A stretch of DNA of 64,000 nucleotides from positions 11,060,501 to 11,124,500 of the forward strand of contig JAUCBN010000025.1 in NCBI GenBank assembly GCA_035048815.1, written 5' to 3'. How positions within the stretch are numbered: the stretch's first letter is position 1; each line of letters begins with the position of its first letter. This document shows positions 1 through 10,599 of this stretch, piece by piece. The position numbers and the translations under genes are program-made. A model generated the notes under the pieces. That model was not told where the DNA came from. It searched no databases and was given only the letters and a program-made list of their open reading frames with translations. The DNA is from Abelmoschus esculentus (taxonomy: Eukaryota > Streptophyta > Magnoliopsida > Malvales > Malvaceae).

Positions 1-84
1 GCTGCCACTGAATTCGATGAGTCTAATTCATTTACCGTGGCTTGGTGTCTTACTCCTCCTCGCCTAGATGTCGGAAATTGGAAG

Positions 85-870
85 TCATTTTTTTGCGAGT
101 TTATTTAGTATCTCGATAGCTTCCTCAGGTGCTTTATCCAGGAGTGTTCCGTTTGCCGAGGCATCTAACATCATCCTTGTCGGGGCATTCGCGGCATTGT
201 AGAACATTGTCACTTGTGTCCATAGGGTAAATCCATTCAAAGGACACTTGTGTAGTAAATCTCTGTAGCGCTCCCATGCCTCGTACATTGGTTCGTCATC
301 TACCTGTCGAAAAGAAGTGACTTCATTACGAATTCTATCATATAAGTTCGTAGGATTAAAACGAGTAATAAAATCACGACAAAGTTCACTCCAAGATCCA
401 ATAGATCCTGTAGGAATGCTATTTAGCCATGCTTTCGCCCTATCCCTCAGTGAATAGGGGAATAGCTTCAATTGCAAGACATCTTCATGGACTCCTTGGA
501 TTTTGAAAGATTTGCAAATTTCCATAAAGGACTTCAGGTGCTTCCTTGCGTCTTCAGTTGCAGACCCACCAAATTGTCCAATAGTGTTAAGCATATTGAA
601 CATAACAGGTTTCAGTTCAAAGTGGGCTGCTTCTATCTTCGGTGTAATGACTCCTGGGTTTAATCCATTTAAGTCCTCTTCCAGGAAGTCTCTGACAGTG
701 AGCTGCCGCGGCCCAGGTGGCGGCGGTAAAACTCCATTACCGGCAGGTAAGTTTTGTCCTGCCGGGTGATCTGCCATAGCCTCTTGGATTTGTCTCCTCA
801 ACCTTAGCCTTGTTCTTTCGATTTCTGGATCTAACTCGTATAAGGGGTTGGTTGTGTTGGCCCTGGTCAT
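85..870 (-). pseudogene. gag polyprotein of element A (frameshifted)
   Basis: This is the capsid-type Gag of an Athila-like element, which would form the cytoplasmic particle that packages element RNA. The best start is the ATG at 870 (MTRANTTNPLYELDP); the reading frame runs further upstream but only through an F-rich low-complexity leader. The retrotransposon-gag core follows, with the family hallmark WLNSIPTGSIGSWSELCRDF in the middle, then FITRFNP and YEAWERYRDLLHKCP. The frame stops at 85-87 just after a run of seven A residues (seven T on the plus strand, about 89-95). In the neighbouring frame the reading stays open to the window edge, so a one-base homopolymer change probably broke it. 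Function is assigned from family resemblance. Confidence 0.85.
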
Positions 871-945
871 ACACCAAGAAAAACAAAAGTAAAAGAAAAA
901 GAAAAAGAAACAAGAAAATAAAGAAAACAAAATTTAGTTGCCAGT

Positions 946-962
946 CCCCGGCAGCGGCGCCA
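946..962 (-). other. Primer binding site of element A (tRNA-Asp type)
   Basis: On the minus strand the sequence reads TGGCGCCGCTGCCGGGG, six bases after the LTR end. It is complementary to the 3' end of plant tRNA-Asp(GUC), which ends CCCCGGCAACGGCGCCA, with one mismatch. This tRNA primes reverse transcription in Athila/Tat-type elements. Confidence 0.85.
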
Positions 963-968
963 AAAACT

Positions 969-2299
969 TGTCACGTGTCAAAAGTGCGCGTTTAGTGCAA
1001 GTGGACACATCGAAAGTAATAAGTGATAAGTAATTATAAGATTATCATCTCCACAGGGACTGATAGACTTAATATGTCTTTTTCGTCTTCTTGTTCTGTA
1101 GAAAGAAGTAAAGTAAAACACAAGTGATTGAGTTTGGTTCAACTAAATTAAAACAACTAAGCAAAGTAAAGAGAATGAATATTAGAGAGAGATAGGTTAG
1201 GATCCAGTTGCGTTGTATTGTGGATTTGATTGACTTGTCTCTTCTCAATGCAATCGTATATCATTGCCTCGGCAGCACTGCAGTTCACTGCCTTGGCAGC
1301 GACGATACTTGTCCGCCGCGACAATCACTTGCTCGTGTTTGGACTTTACCAAAGTTCGGCAAAGTGTCCTTGAAAGACTCCGCTTATCCCTAAGTCAGAG
1401 TGCTGTTGATGACTAGTCCTTGACGATACCTCCCGGCATGAACCAATTATACTCACCAACCAATCTCACACTTCTTTTAGCCGCTGAAACTCTTAAACTA
1501 TCCCTAGGCCGAATTAGTGTTTCGCGATTGAAACACCGTACTTACCCCTGTCGTGAATCTAGCTCTCCCGAGCTTAGATAAATGGATTACTCACAAACTT
1601 CCCTCCCGGGCTTGAATGCAAGAACAAGGAATAACAAAGGATAAGCAAACTTTGATAACTTTATTGTATTGAATCAAAGACAAAGTACAATCTCCTCTCA
1701 CAAATACTAACAACCTTCACCTAAACTCTAAAGAAGCTTAGAACATAATGAAGAGAAAGAAAACAAGATTATAAGTCGGCTCTTTCGCTCTAGGTTTTTC
1801 CGTATATATTACATTGGGTGGCTAGGTCTTTATATAGGCTAGACCTAGGGCAAACCTTTCCTAAGTAGAATACAACTTGGAGTAGGGAACAAGTCATGTA
1901 CATAATTAAAATATTTCCATGTTTAATTCGGCTAAGGGGGTTTTCCCGTGCGGCCTTGTCTTGGGCTTTTCCTCATGCTAGACAGCTCCGATCCATGGGC
2001 TTTAAGTCCAGACACGTCCTTTGGATTTTTATCTTCCAATCGCCTTCAGTCTTGCTTCCTGGCTCTCAGTTGCTGCCTCGGCATCAGGTCCTGCCTTGGC
2101 CTTGCCGCTGCCGCGGCACCTGTTATCCTGCACAGATATGAAAATGCAGTAAAACGTGCCTTTTCTGTAAATATTATCTCTATAAGCATAACTTCTAAAT
2201 ATATCACATTAAGTACATGCATTGGTCCGAGTAGGTGTAAATTTGGTGATTAATGTAGACAAAAGGTGTAGAAAGTGATAGTGTGTTGAGAACGTATCA
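969..2299 (-). repeat. 5' LTR of element A (1331 bp)
   Basis: On the minus strand it starts TGATACGTTC and ends CACGTGACA. It is colinear with the LTRs at 2728-4055, 4488-5853, 7683-9012 and 32074-33401. A TATA-like TATATAAAG lies at about 1829-1837 (minus). It carries several copies of the CTGCCNNGGCAG-type motif near 1265-1325 and 2075-2130. The plus-strand ORFs in it have no recognisable product. Confidence 0.9.
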
Positions 2300-2727
2300 A
2301 CGGCTCTAGGAAGTACTCTTCTTCATGCTAGAGGTGCCCGAAATTGGCTCTAGTATGCTTTAAGTAATAGCAAAAAGAAAGAAGGAATTAGTGAAGGGAA
2401 AAACACAATCCTTGAGGTGCCCGAAATTGGCTCAAGAATTGGTTGTTTAGAAAACAAGAGAACACTTAACCCGATTCTACTTGTCTTGAACTTAGAGTTT
2501 ATCTAAGAAAGCCTTTAATCAAACTTGTCCACAAAAACGCACATACTCACCAAATCTTATTGTTTGTTTCCAGGTAAACCCTTGGGTAGACGAAAGGTTA
2601 AGGCTTAAGAATAGGCATAATTATGGTGGGGAGAATAGATGGAAACATAAGACCAAGAGAGAGTAGAGTTCGGCAAATTGATGGTTTGCATTGCTTGAGG
2701 ACAAGCAATAGTTCGAGTTTGGGGGTG
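2300..2727 (+). other. 3' non-coding region and polypurine tract of element B
   Basis: This stretch matches 4056-4487 and the region upstream of the J 3' LTR (about 31640-32073). It contains repeated phrases such as GAGGTGCCCGAAATTGGCTC and ends in the polypurine tract GAGTTTGGGGGTG, immediately before the LTR. No coding sequence is visible. Element A interrupted it on the left. Confidence 0.85.
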
Positions 2728-4055
2728 TGATAAGTGCTCAACTCACTATCACTTTTTACACCTTTTATGGGCATTAATCACCGAATTTACACCCACTCGG
2801 ACCAATGCATGTACTTAATGTGATATATTTAGAACTTAAGCTCATAGAAATAATATTTACAGAAAAATGCAAGTTATACTGCATCTTTATATCTTTGCAG
2901 GAGAACCAGTGCCGCGGCAACAACATGGCCGAGGTAGGACCTGATGCCGAGGCAGCAGCTGAGAGCCAGGAAGCAAGACTGTATGCGATTAGAAGAGAAA
3001 AATCCAAGGGACGTGTCTGGACTTAAAGCACAAGGACCGGAGCTGGCTAGCATGAGGAAAAGCCCAAGACAAAGCCACGCGGGAAAGCCTCTTAGTTGAA
3101 TTAAACTTGGAAATATTTTAATTATGTACATGACTTGTTCCCTACTCCAAGTTGTATTCTACTTTGGAAAGGTTTGCCCTAGGTCAAGCCTATATAAAGA
3201 CCTAACCGTCCAATGTATTAGACACCAATACCTAGAGAGAGAGCCGATTCATAGATTCTTTGTTTTCTTTCTCTCAACTATGTTCTAAGCTTTCTTAGGG
3301 TTTAGGTGAAGGTTGTTTAGTATATGTGAGAGGAGATTGTACTTTGTCTTTGTTTCAATGCAATAAAACTATCAAGGTTTGCTTATCCTTTGTTATTCCT
3401 TGTTCTTACATTCAAGCTCGGGAGAGAAGTTTGTGAGTAATCCATTTATCTAGACTCGGGAGAGTTAGATTCACGAAAGGGGTAAGTACAGTGTTTCAAT
3501 CGCGAAATACTAACTCGGCCTAGGGATAGGTTAAGAGTTCCAGCGGCTAAAAAAAGTGTGAGATTGGTTGGTGAGTATAATTGGTTCACGTCGGGAGGTA
3601 TCATCAAGGACTAGTCATCAACATTACTTCGACTTAGGGATAAGCGGAGTCATTCAAGGACACTTTGCCGAACTTTGGTAAAGTCCACCCACGAGCAAAG
3701 GATTGCCGCGGCGGACAGTATCGTCGCTGCCAAGGCAGTAATCTACAGTGCTGCCAAGGCAGAGATATACGATTATATTGGGTAGAGACAAGTCAATCAA
3801 ATCCACAATACAACGCAACTGGATCCTGACCTATCTCTCTCTAATATTTAATTCTCTTTATTTTACTTAGTTGTTTTATTTTAGTTCCATCACAACCCAA
3901 AATACTTGTGTTTTACTTCTTTCTACAGAACAAGAAGACGAAGAAGACATATTGAGTATATCAATCCCTGTGGAGACGATAATCCGATAAATACTTATCA
4001 ATTATTACTTGCGATGTGTCCACTTGCACTAAACGCGCACTTTTGACACGCGACA
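2728..4055 (+). repeat. 3' LTR of element B (1328 bp, Athila-like)
   Basis: It starts TGATAAGTGCTCAAC directly after a polypurine tract and ends GACACGCGACA. The probable core promoter is CCTATATAAAGA at 3189-3200. The body of B lies left of the window behind element A. It inserted into the 3' non-coding region of element C; the right-hand target copy is probably GTGCC (4056-4060). Confidence 0.9.
3189..3200 (+). promoter_or_regulatory. TATA box of the Athila-like LTR family (copy in B)
   Basis: CCTATATAAAGA lies about 460 bp into the LTR. The equivalent site is present in A (minus, about 1829), C (4963-4971), D (minus, about 8543) and J (about 28527 and 32538). The conserved position within the LTR makes it the likely core promoter. 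Confidence 0.6.
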
Positions 4056-4487
4056 GTGCCTATCACCGGCTCTAGGAATTACTCTTCTTCATGCTAGAGG
4101 TGCCCGAAATTGGCTCTAGTATGCTAAAAAGATTATCAAAAGAAAGAAGGAATTATTGATAAGAAAACACAATCCTTGAGTTGCCCAAAATTGGCTCAAG
4201 AAATTGTTGTTTCAAGAAGAGAACACAAAATCCAAGTCTACTTGTCTTGAACTTAGAGTTTGTCTAAGAAAGCCTTTAATCAAACTTGTCCACAAAAACG
4301 CACACACTCATTAAATCTTATAGTTTGTTTCTAGGTAAACCCTTGGGTAACCGAAAGGTTAAGGTTTAAGAATATGCATAGTTATGGTGGGGAGAATAGA
4401 TGAAAACATAAGACCAAGAGAGAGCAAGGTTTGGCAAATTGATGTTTGCATTGCTTGAGGACAAGCAATAGTTTGAGTTTGGGGGTG
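4056..4487 (+). other. 3' non-coding region and polypurine tract of element C
   Basis: It is colinear with 2300-2727 and about 31640-32073. It includes the GAGGTGCCCGAAATTGG phrases and the terminal tract GAGTTTGGGGGTG before the LTR at 4488. No ORF of note. Element B inserted at its left end. Confidence 0.85.
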
Positions 4488-5853
4488 TGATAAGTGCTCA
4501 ACTCACTATCACTTTTTACACCTTTCATGGAAAATAATCACTAAATCTACATCTACTTGGACCAATGCATGTGCTTAATGTGAGATAATTAGATATTCTG
4601 CTTTTTTAACATATAAAGATGATACTTATAAAAAAGGGGCAAGTTTTACTGCCCTTTTGTGTCTGTGCAGGAAAAACTATTGCAGCGGCAGCGACTGAGG
4701 CCGAGGCAGGACCTGATGCCGAGGCAGCAGTAGAAGGACAAATAGCGATATTGTAGGCAAGCTGAAGAGAAAAATGAGTTGGACGTTTCTGGACAAGCAG
4801 GACATGGATCGGAGCTGGGTAGCACATGGAAAGCCCAAGTCAAAGGCCACGCGGGAAAAGCATCCTAGTTGGAATAAACTTGGAAATATTTTATTTATGG
4901 ACTTGACTTGTGTCCTACTCCAAGTTGTATTCCTACATAGGAAAGGTTTGCCCTAGACCAAGCCTATATAAGCCATAGCCGTCTAAGGAGAAAAGAGAGA
5001 GGAGATTTCGGCACAAAGCACTTTGCATCATAGAGAGCCGACTTCATCTTAGATTTTAGAATACTCTTTTACTTTTTATTATGTTCTAAGTTTCTTTAGG
5101 CTTAGGTGAAAGTTGTAGAGTATTAGTGAGAAGAGATTGACTTTTGTTTCTTGTTTCAATGCAATAAAATATCAAAGTTTGCTTATTCTTTGCCATTCCT
5201 TGTTCTTGCATACAAGCTCGAGAGAGAAGTTTGTGAGAAATCCATTTATCTAATATCGAGAGAGTTAGATTCACGAAAGAAATAAGTACGATGTTTCAAT
5301 CGGGAAACACTAACTCGGCCTAGAGATAGTTTAAGAGTTTCAGCGGCTAAAAGAATTGTGGGATTGGTTGGTGATTATAATTGATTCACGCCGAGAGGTG
5401 TCATCAAGGACTGGTTATCAACAGTACTTCGACTTAGAGATAAGGAGTCATCAAAGGACACTTTTCCAAACTTTGGTAAAGTCTACCCAAGAGCAAGAGA
5501 TTTCCGCGGCGGACTAGCATCATCGCTGTCGAGGCAGTAATCTGCAGTACTACCATTGCAGTGTTTTGCGATTGCATTGGACAGAAACAAGTCAATTGAA
5601 TCCACTATACAACACAACTGGATCTTGGCCACTTCTTTAATCTGTTTATTCTCTTTTTATTTAGTTTTCTTTATTTAGTTTCTTCAACCCTAATTTTACT
5701 TGTTTCTTTATTTTATTCCTTTTTTAGAGCAAGAAGGCAAAAGAAGACATATTAAGTAGTCCAATCCTTATGGAGACGATATCTGATATGCTTATAACTT
5801 TATTACTTGCGACGTGTTCACTTGCACAATTTGCGCACTTTTGACACGCAACA
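4488..5853 (+). repeat. 3' LTR of element C (1366 bp, Athila-like)
   Basis: It starts TGATAAGTGCTCAAC and ends TTGACACGCAACA. It is more diverged from B, D and J than those are from one another. It ends inside the integrase reading frame of element E, so C inserted into E. The right-hand target copy would be CCTCT (5854-5858). A TATA-like CCTATATAAG is at about 4963. Confidence 0.88.
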
Positions 5854-6992
5854 CCTCTTAACAACTTGAAATGGTCCATCTCCTCGAGGTATCAATTTAG
5901 ACTTTCTTTGTGCTGGAAACCTTTCTTTTCTCATGTGTAACCACACCCAATCTCCCGGCTCAAAAATAATTCTTTTTCGTCCTTTGTTCGCATGCTGCTC
6001 ATATTGCTTGGTTTGCTTTTCAATATTTTCCCGCACTTGTTGATGGAGTTTCTTAACATATTCTGCTTTGTTAAATCCATCTTTGTACATAATTTGTTCA
6101 GTGGGTAATGGTAGCAAGTCCATTTGTGTTAATGGATTAAATCCATACACAACTTCAAAAGGTGTATGCCCTGTAGTAGTATGGACTGATCGATTATATG
6201 CGAACTCCACATGTGGTAAGATCTCTTCCCATGTCTTTAGTTTTTCCGAATAATGTTCCTAAGCAACATGGATAAGAATCGATTCACCACCTCAGTTTGT
6301 CCATCCCTTTGAGGGTGACATGTGGTGGGAAATAGTAGCTTAGTTCCTATCTTTCCCCATAGAGCTCTCCAAAAGTGACTTATGAATTTCACATCTCGAT
6401 CGCTGACAATTTTCCTTGGCACACCATGTAGCCTTAAGATTTCCCTGAAAAACAAATTAGTTTTATTACAAGGAATAAAGTGAGACATTTTCGAAAAACG
6501 ATCCACCACTACAAAGATAGAGTCTTTATTGTTCTTTGTGCGTGGTAACCCTAGCACAAAGTCCATTGATATGTCCATCCAAGGTGCTTCCGGAATGGGT
6601 AGTGGTGTGTATAGTCCATGTGGCATAACTTTTGACTTGGCCTTCTTGTAAGTGATGCAATGCTCACATAACCTCTCTACATCGCGTTTCATCTTGGGCC
6701 AATATAAATGTTCTTGAAGTATGGCTAATGTCTTTGCTATGCCAAAATGTCCCATCAAGCCCCCTCCACGAGCTTCCTTGATAAGTAGCTCACGTGTCGA
6801 ACCTTGTATAATGCATAATTTACCTTCTTTGAATAGGAACCCATCATCCCTATAATAGGTTTTAAAGGTCCCTTTCTCACAAGCTTTGTAAATTTCTCCA
6901 AAATCAAAATTAGAAACATATAAGTCTTTAATGAAAACAAAACCCAACAACTTAGATTCTAAGGTGTTTAGAAGAACATACCTTCGCGACAA
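5854..6992 (-). pseudogene. Integrase of element E (truncated, frameshifted)
   Basis: This is the domain that joins element cDNA to host DNA. Reading from 6992 there is a zinc-binding region (GHFGIAKTLAILQEHLYWP, then CEHCITYKK), then the core with MDISMDFVLGLPRT (first Asp), SDRDVKF (second Asp) and DGQTEVVNR (Glu). The Asp-Glu spacing is 35 residues, as expected. A short segment just before LFFREILRLHG looks deleted relative to relatives. Near 6210-6237 the frame shifts, and the reading continues as EFAYNRSVHTTTGHTPFEVV to GDGPFQVVKR. The LTR of element C then cuts it at 5853. The catalytic residues are present, but the protein is broken. Confidence 0.85.
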
Positions 6993-7401
6993 TGCATCGG
7001 CAAATATATTCTCCTTACCTTTCTTATATTTGATTACATATGAGAACGTTTCATGAAACTCTACCCATTTAGCATGCCTTTTATTGAGTTTATGTTGCCC
7101 CCTAATATGCTTTAAGGCTTCATGATCGGTGTGAATAATGAACTCCTTCGGCCATAAGTAGTGTTGTCACGTTTCCATCGCCCGAGCAAGAGCATACATC
7201 TCCTTGTCGTAGGTTGGATAATTAAGTGTATCTCCACTCAATTTCTCACTGAAATAAGCTATAGGAAGTCCACCTTGAGACAACACCGCTCCAATTCCTA
7301 CACCTAATGCATCGCATTCGATTTCAAAAGTTTTGTTAAAATCAGGTAATGTAAGTAAAGGGGCATGAATTAATCAATTTTTAATGTCATTAAAAGACTT
7401 T
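6993..7401 (-). pseudogene. RNase H of element E (in-frame stop, split from RT by D)
   Basis: This domain removes the RNA strand during reverse transcription. It has no long open frame, but a minus-strand reading from 7401 shows the expected order: FEIECDALGVGIGAVLSQ (first Asp), TYDKEMYALARAMET (Glu), HTDHEALKHI and IFADALSRR. A TGA near 7166-7168 stands where relatives have Trp (TGG to TGA). The RT half of the same frame lies on the far side of element D, from 9013 onward, and the 5-bp duplication ACTTT marks the split. Confidence 0.8.
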
Positions 7402-7552
7402 TGTCGCGTGTCAAAAGTGCGTGTTTAGTGCAAGTGGACACATCGCAAGTAATAAGGGATAAGTATTTATCGGATTATCGTCTTCACAGGGATTGGTATA
7501 CTCAATATGTCTTCTTCGTCTTCTTGTTCTGTAGAAAGAAATAAAATAAAAC
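7402..7552 (-). repeat. Remnant of the 3' LTR of element D
   Basis: It matches the first 150 bp (plus-strand reading) of the D 5' LTR at 7683-7833, beginning TGTCGCGTGTC. It joins the gag leader at about 7551-7554 with almost no overlapping bases. Confidence 0.85.
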
Positions 7553-7657
7553 AACTCGTACAAATGGTTGGTTGGGTTGGCCCTTGTCATACACCAAGAA
7601 AAATCAAAGTAAAAGAAAAAGAAACAAGAAAATAAAGAAAACAAAATTTAGTTGTCA

Positions 7658-7676
7658 ATCCCCGACAACGACGCCA
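7658..7676 (-). other. Primer binding site of element D (decayed tRNA-Asp type)
   Basis: On the minus strand it reads TGGCGTCGTTGTCGGGG, next to the LTR at 7683. Compared with the 3' end of tRNA-Asp it has lost matching at two positions, both C to T, which suggests deamination decay. Confidence 0.75.
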
Positions 7677-7682
7677 AAAACT

Positions 7683-9012
7683 TGTAGCGTGTCAAAAGTG
7701 CTCGTTTAGTGCAAGTGGACACATCACAAGTAATAAGTGATAAGTATTTATCGGATTATCGTCTCCACAGAGATTGATATACTCAATATGTCTTCTTCGT
7801 CTTCTTGTTCTGTAGAAAGAAATAAAATAAAACACAAGTAATTTTGGGTTTGGTAAACGGAAATAAAACAACTAAGTAAAGTAAAGAGATTTGAATATTA
7901 GAGAGAGATAGGTCAGGATCCAGTTGTGTTGTATTGTGGATTTGATTGACTTGTCTTTGCCCAATGCAATCGTATATCACTGCCTCGGCAGCACTGCAGA
8001 TTACTACCTTGGCAGCGACGATACTGTCCGCCGCAGCAATCCCTTGCTCGTGGGTGGACTTTACCAAAGTTCGGCAAAGTGTCCTTGAATGACTCCGCTT
8101 ATCCCTAATTCGAAGTACTGTTGATGACTAGTCCTTGATGATACCTCCTGGCGTGAACCAATTATACTCACCAACCAATCTCACACTTCTTTTAGCCGCT
8201 GAAACTCTTAACCTATCCCTAGGCCGAGTTAGTATTTCACGATTGAAACACCATACTTACACCTTTCGTGAATCTAACTCTCCCGAGTCTATATAAATGG
8301 ATTACTCACAAACTTCTCTCCCGAGCTTGAATGCAAGAACAAGGAATAACAAAGGATAAGCAAACCTTGATAGTTTTATTGCATTGAAACAAAGACAAAG
8401 TACAATCTCCTCTCACATATACTAAACAACCTTCACCTAAACCCTAAGAAAGCTTAGAACATATTTGAGAGAAAGAAAACAAAGTTTATGAATCGGATCT
8501 CTCCCTCTAGGTATTCGTCTAATACATGGGACGGCTAGGTCTTTATATAGGCTTGACCTAGGGCAAACCTTTCCTAAGTAGAATACAACTTGGAGTAGGG
8601 AACAAGTCATGTACATAATTAAAATATTTCCAAGTTTAATTCAACTAAGAGGGTTTCTCGCGTGGCCTTGTCTTGGGCTTTTCCTCATGCTAGCCATCTC
8701 CAATCCATGTGCTTTAAGTCCAAACATGTCCCTTGGATTTTTCTCTTCCAATCGCCTACAGTATTGCTCTCTAGCTCTCAACTGCTGCCTCAGCATCAGG
8801 TCCTGCCTCGGCCATGTTGTTGTCGCAGCAATGGTTCTCCTGCACAGATATAAAGATGCAGTATAACTTGCCTTTTTCTGTAAATATTATTTCTATGAGC
8901 TTAACTTCTAAATATATCACATTAAGTACATGCATTGGTCCGAGTGGGTGTAAATTCGGTGATTAATGCCCATAAAAGGTGTAAAAAGTGATAGTGAGTT
9001 GAGCACTTATCA
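7683..9012 (-). repeat. 5' LTR of element D (1330 bp)
   Basis: On the plus strand it begins TGTAGCGTGTC and ends GAGCACTTATCA, giving TGATAAG...CTACA on the minus strand. It is colinear with the A and B LTRs. A TATA-like TATATAAAG is at about 8543-8551 (minus). ORFs read across it are incidental. Confidence 0.9.
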
Positions 9013-10070
9013 ACTTTTCTTGAGCTTCTCCCCAGAAAAAAGCTAGCATTCTTCTTGATGACACTAGTTAATGGGGCGGCAATAGTGCTAAAGTTGGGAA
9101 CGAATCGTCGATAAAAACTTGCGAGTCCATGAAAGCTCCTCACTTGCGAAATGCTTGTTGGTCGTGGCCACTCTTCTATGGATTTAACCTTCTCTTTATC
9201 AACCTCCAAACCCTCAAAACTCACAACAAAACCAAGGAAAACAACTTTATTAGTACAAAATGTGCACTTTTGTAAGTTGGCAAACAACTTCTCTTTTCTT
9301 AAAACCAATAAAACTGACCTCAAGTGTTCAACATGCTCTTCCATTGATTTACTATAGATTAAAATGTTATCAAAGTAAACAACGCAAAACTTACCCAAGA
9401 ATGGCCTAGGAACATGGTTCATTAACCTCATGAATGTGCTAGGTGTGTTAGTCAGGCCAAATGGCATAACTAACCACTCGTAGAGTCCTTGCTTTGTTTT
9501 AAACTTTGTTTTCCATTCATCACCTTGCCGCATCCTTATTTGGTGGTAACCACTCTTAAGATCAATCTTAGAAAATAGGTTAGAACTACTAAGCTCGTCT
9601 AACATGTCATCCAAACGGGGAATAGGGTGACGATACTTTACCGTAATCTTGTTTACTGCTCGACAATCCACACACATGTGCCAAGTTCCATCCTTCTTTG
9701 GTACTAGTAACACCGGAACAACACATGGGCTAAGATTTTCCCTCACGTATCCTTTTTCCATCAACTCGGTTACTTGCCTTTGCATCTCCTTTGTTTCCTC
9801 GGGATTGCTTCGATATGCTGGTCGATTTGGAATGACGACACCAAGAACGAAGTCAATTTGATGCTCAATGCCACGAATTGGTGGCAACCCACTTGGTATT
9901 TCCTTCGAAAATAAATCATCAAAATCCTGCAATAAAGAAACAATAGAAGAAGGTAAAGTGTCATCAAGTTGGTTAGTGTTTAATAAATTTTCCTTGTACA
10001 TAAGTACAAGTAATTCCTTTCCGGACCACAAACACTTTCGCAACTCCCTTTCTTTGGTAAATACACTCAT
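9013..10070 (-). pseudogene. Reverse transcriptase of element E (catalytic Asp changed)
   Basis: This is a Ty3/gypsy RT domain. Reading from 10070: a linker with LFSKEIPSGLPPIRGIEHQI, then RSNPEETKEMQRQVTELMEKG, VLLVPKKDGTWHMCVDCRAVN, HPIPRLDDMLDELSSS, FSKIDLKSGYHQIR, MPFGLTNTPSTFMRLMN, and the polymerase box VVYFDNILIYSKS. Active relatives have YxDD there; the AAC codon near 9374 gives YFDN, which should abolish polymerase activity. A thumb region (KCTFCTNKVVFLGFVVS) and FHGLASFYRRFVPNFS follow before the frame runs into element D at 9012. The upstream boundary with protease (about 10070-10275) is degenerate. Confidence 0.9.
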
Positions 10071-10275
10071 CTTTTTTTTCTCACTTTGCTCACTTTTTTG
10101 TTTTTACCTCCACTTTAGTCTCTCTCTCTTTGGCTTTTTCAATACTTTCTCTCAAATGGATTTGGTCTTTGTGGATTTGTTTAGGAGAAAGAGGGGTTAA
10201 GGTAATCTTTCTTGCTTCATGGGTGAACGTATATCGGTTGATATATCCATCATGTATGACACGTCTATCAAATTG

Positions 10276-10590
10276 TCATGGTCTTCCAAGCAATAGATGA
10301 CTAGCGTGCATTGGAACAACGTCACAAAGGATCTCGTCTTTATACCTTCCTATTGAAAATGCAATAAGAACTTGCTTGGTAACCTTGAGTTCTCCTCCAT
10401 CATTAAGCAACTGTAATTTATAGTGATGTGGATGCTTTGTTGTTGCTAATCCAAGCTTTTCTACCATAAGAGTACTAGCAACATTAGTACAATTGCCGCC
10501 ATCTATAATGACAAAGCATACATTTCCTCCGATGTGGCAACGAGTGTGGAAGATATTCTCACGTTGTTCGTCTCCTTCATTGGATTGCAT
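10276..10590 (-). pseudogene. Aspartic protease of element E
   Basis: This is the retropepsin-like domain that cleaves the Gag-Pol polyprotein. The active-site segment is CFVIIDGGNCTNVAS, the DxG triad followed by the conserved TNVAS seen in this gypsy group. ATKHPHHYKLQLLNDGGELKV and DVVPMHASHLLLGRP follow, the usual HLLLGRPW ending. The frame differs from that of gag upstream, so a shift lies between about 10590 and 10740. It reads open for 104 codons, but the element around it is broken, so it is counted as a relic. Confidence 0.8.
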
Positions 10591-10599
10591 GCTTAGGCT

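Larger units (their letters stand above)
1..2299 (-). mobile_element. Element A: 5' end of an Athila-like Ty3/gypsy retrotransposon
   Basis: Read on the minus strand, the order is 5' LTR (2299-969), primer binding site (962-946) and gag (870-85); the rest of the element lies beyond the left edge. The tRNA-Asp-type PBS, the 1.33-kb LTR starting TGATA and ending in ACA, and close LTR relatives B, C, D and J (J carries an env-position ORF) place it in the Athila-like group. It sits inside the 3' non-coding region of element B, whose sequence resumes at 2300. The right-hand target copy would be ACGGC at 2300-2304; the left-hand copy is outside the window. Confidence 0.85.
7402..9012 (-). mobile_element. 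Element D: internally deleted Athila-like insertion with TSD ACTTT
   Basis: The insertion is flanked by ACTTT at 7397-7401 and 9013-9017. On the minus strand it consists of a full 5' LTR (9012-7683), a PBS, a gag leader with 13 codons of gag (7590 to about 7552), and then jumps straight into the last 150 bp of the 3' LTR (about 7551-7402). All other internal sequence and most of the 3' LTR are missing. The perfect target duplication shows that both outer ends are original, so the loss was internal. It splits the RT-RNase H frame of element E. Confidence 0.9.

Noticed and set aside
1208..2253. Plus-strand ORFs in the A LTR (and equivalents in D, B and J)
   Set aside because: They read the antisense of an LTR, shift or vanish in the other copies, and have no domain.
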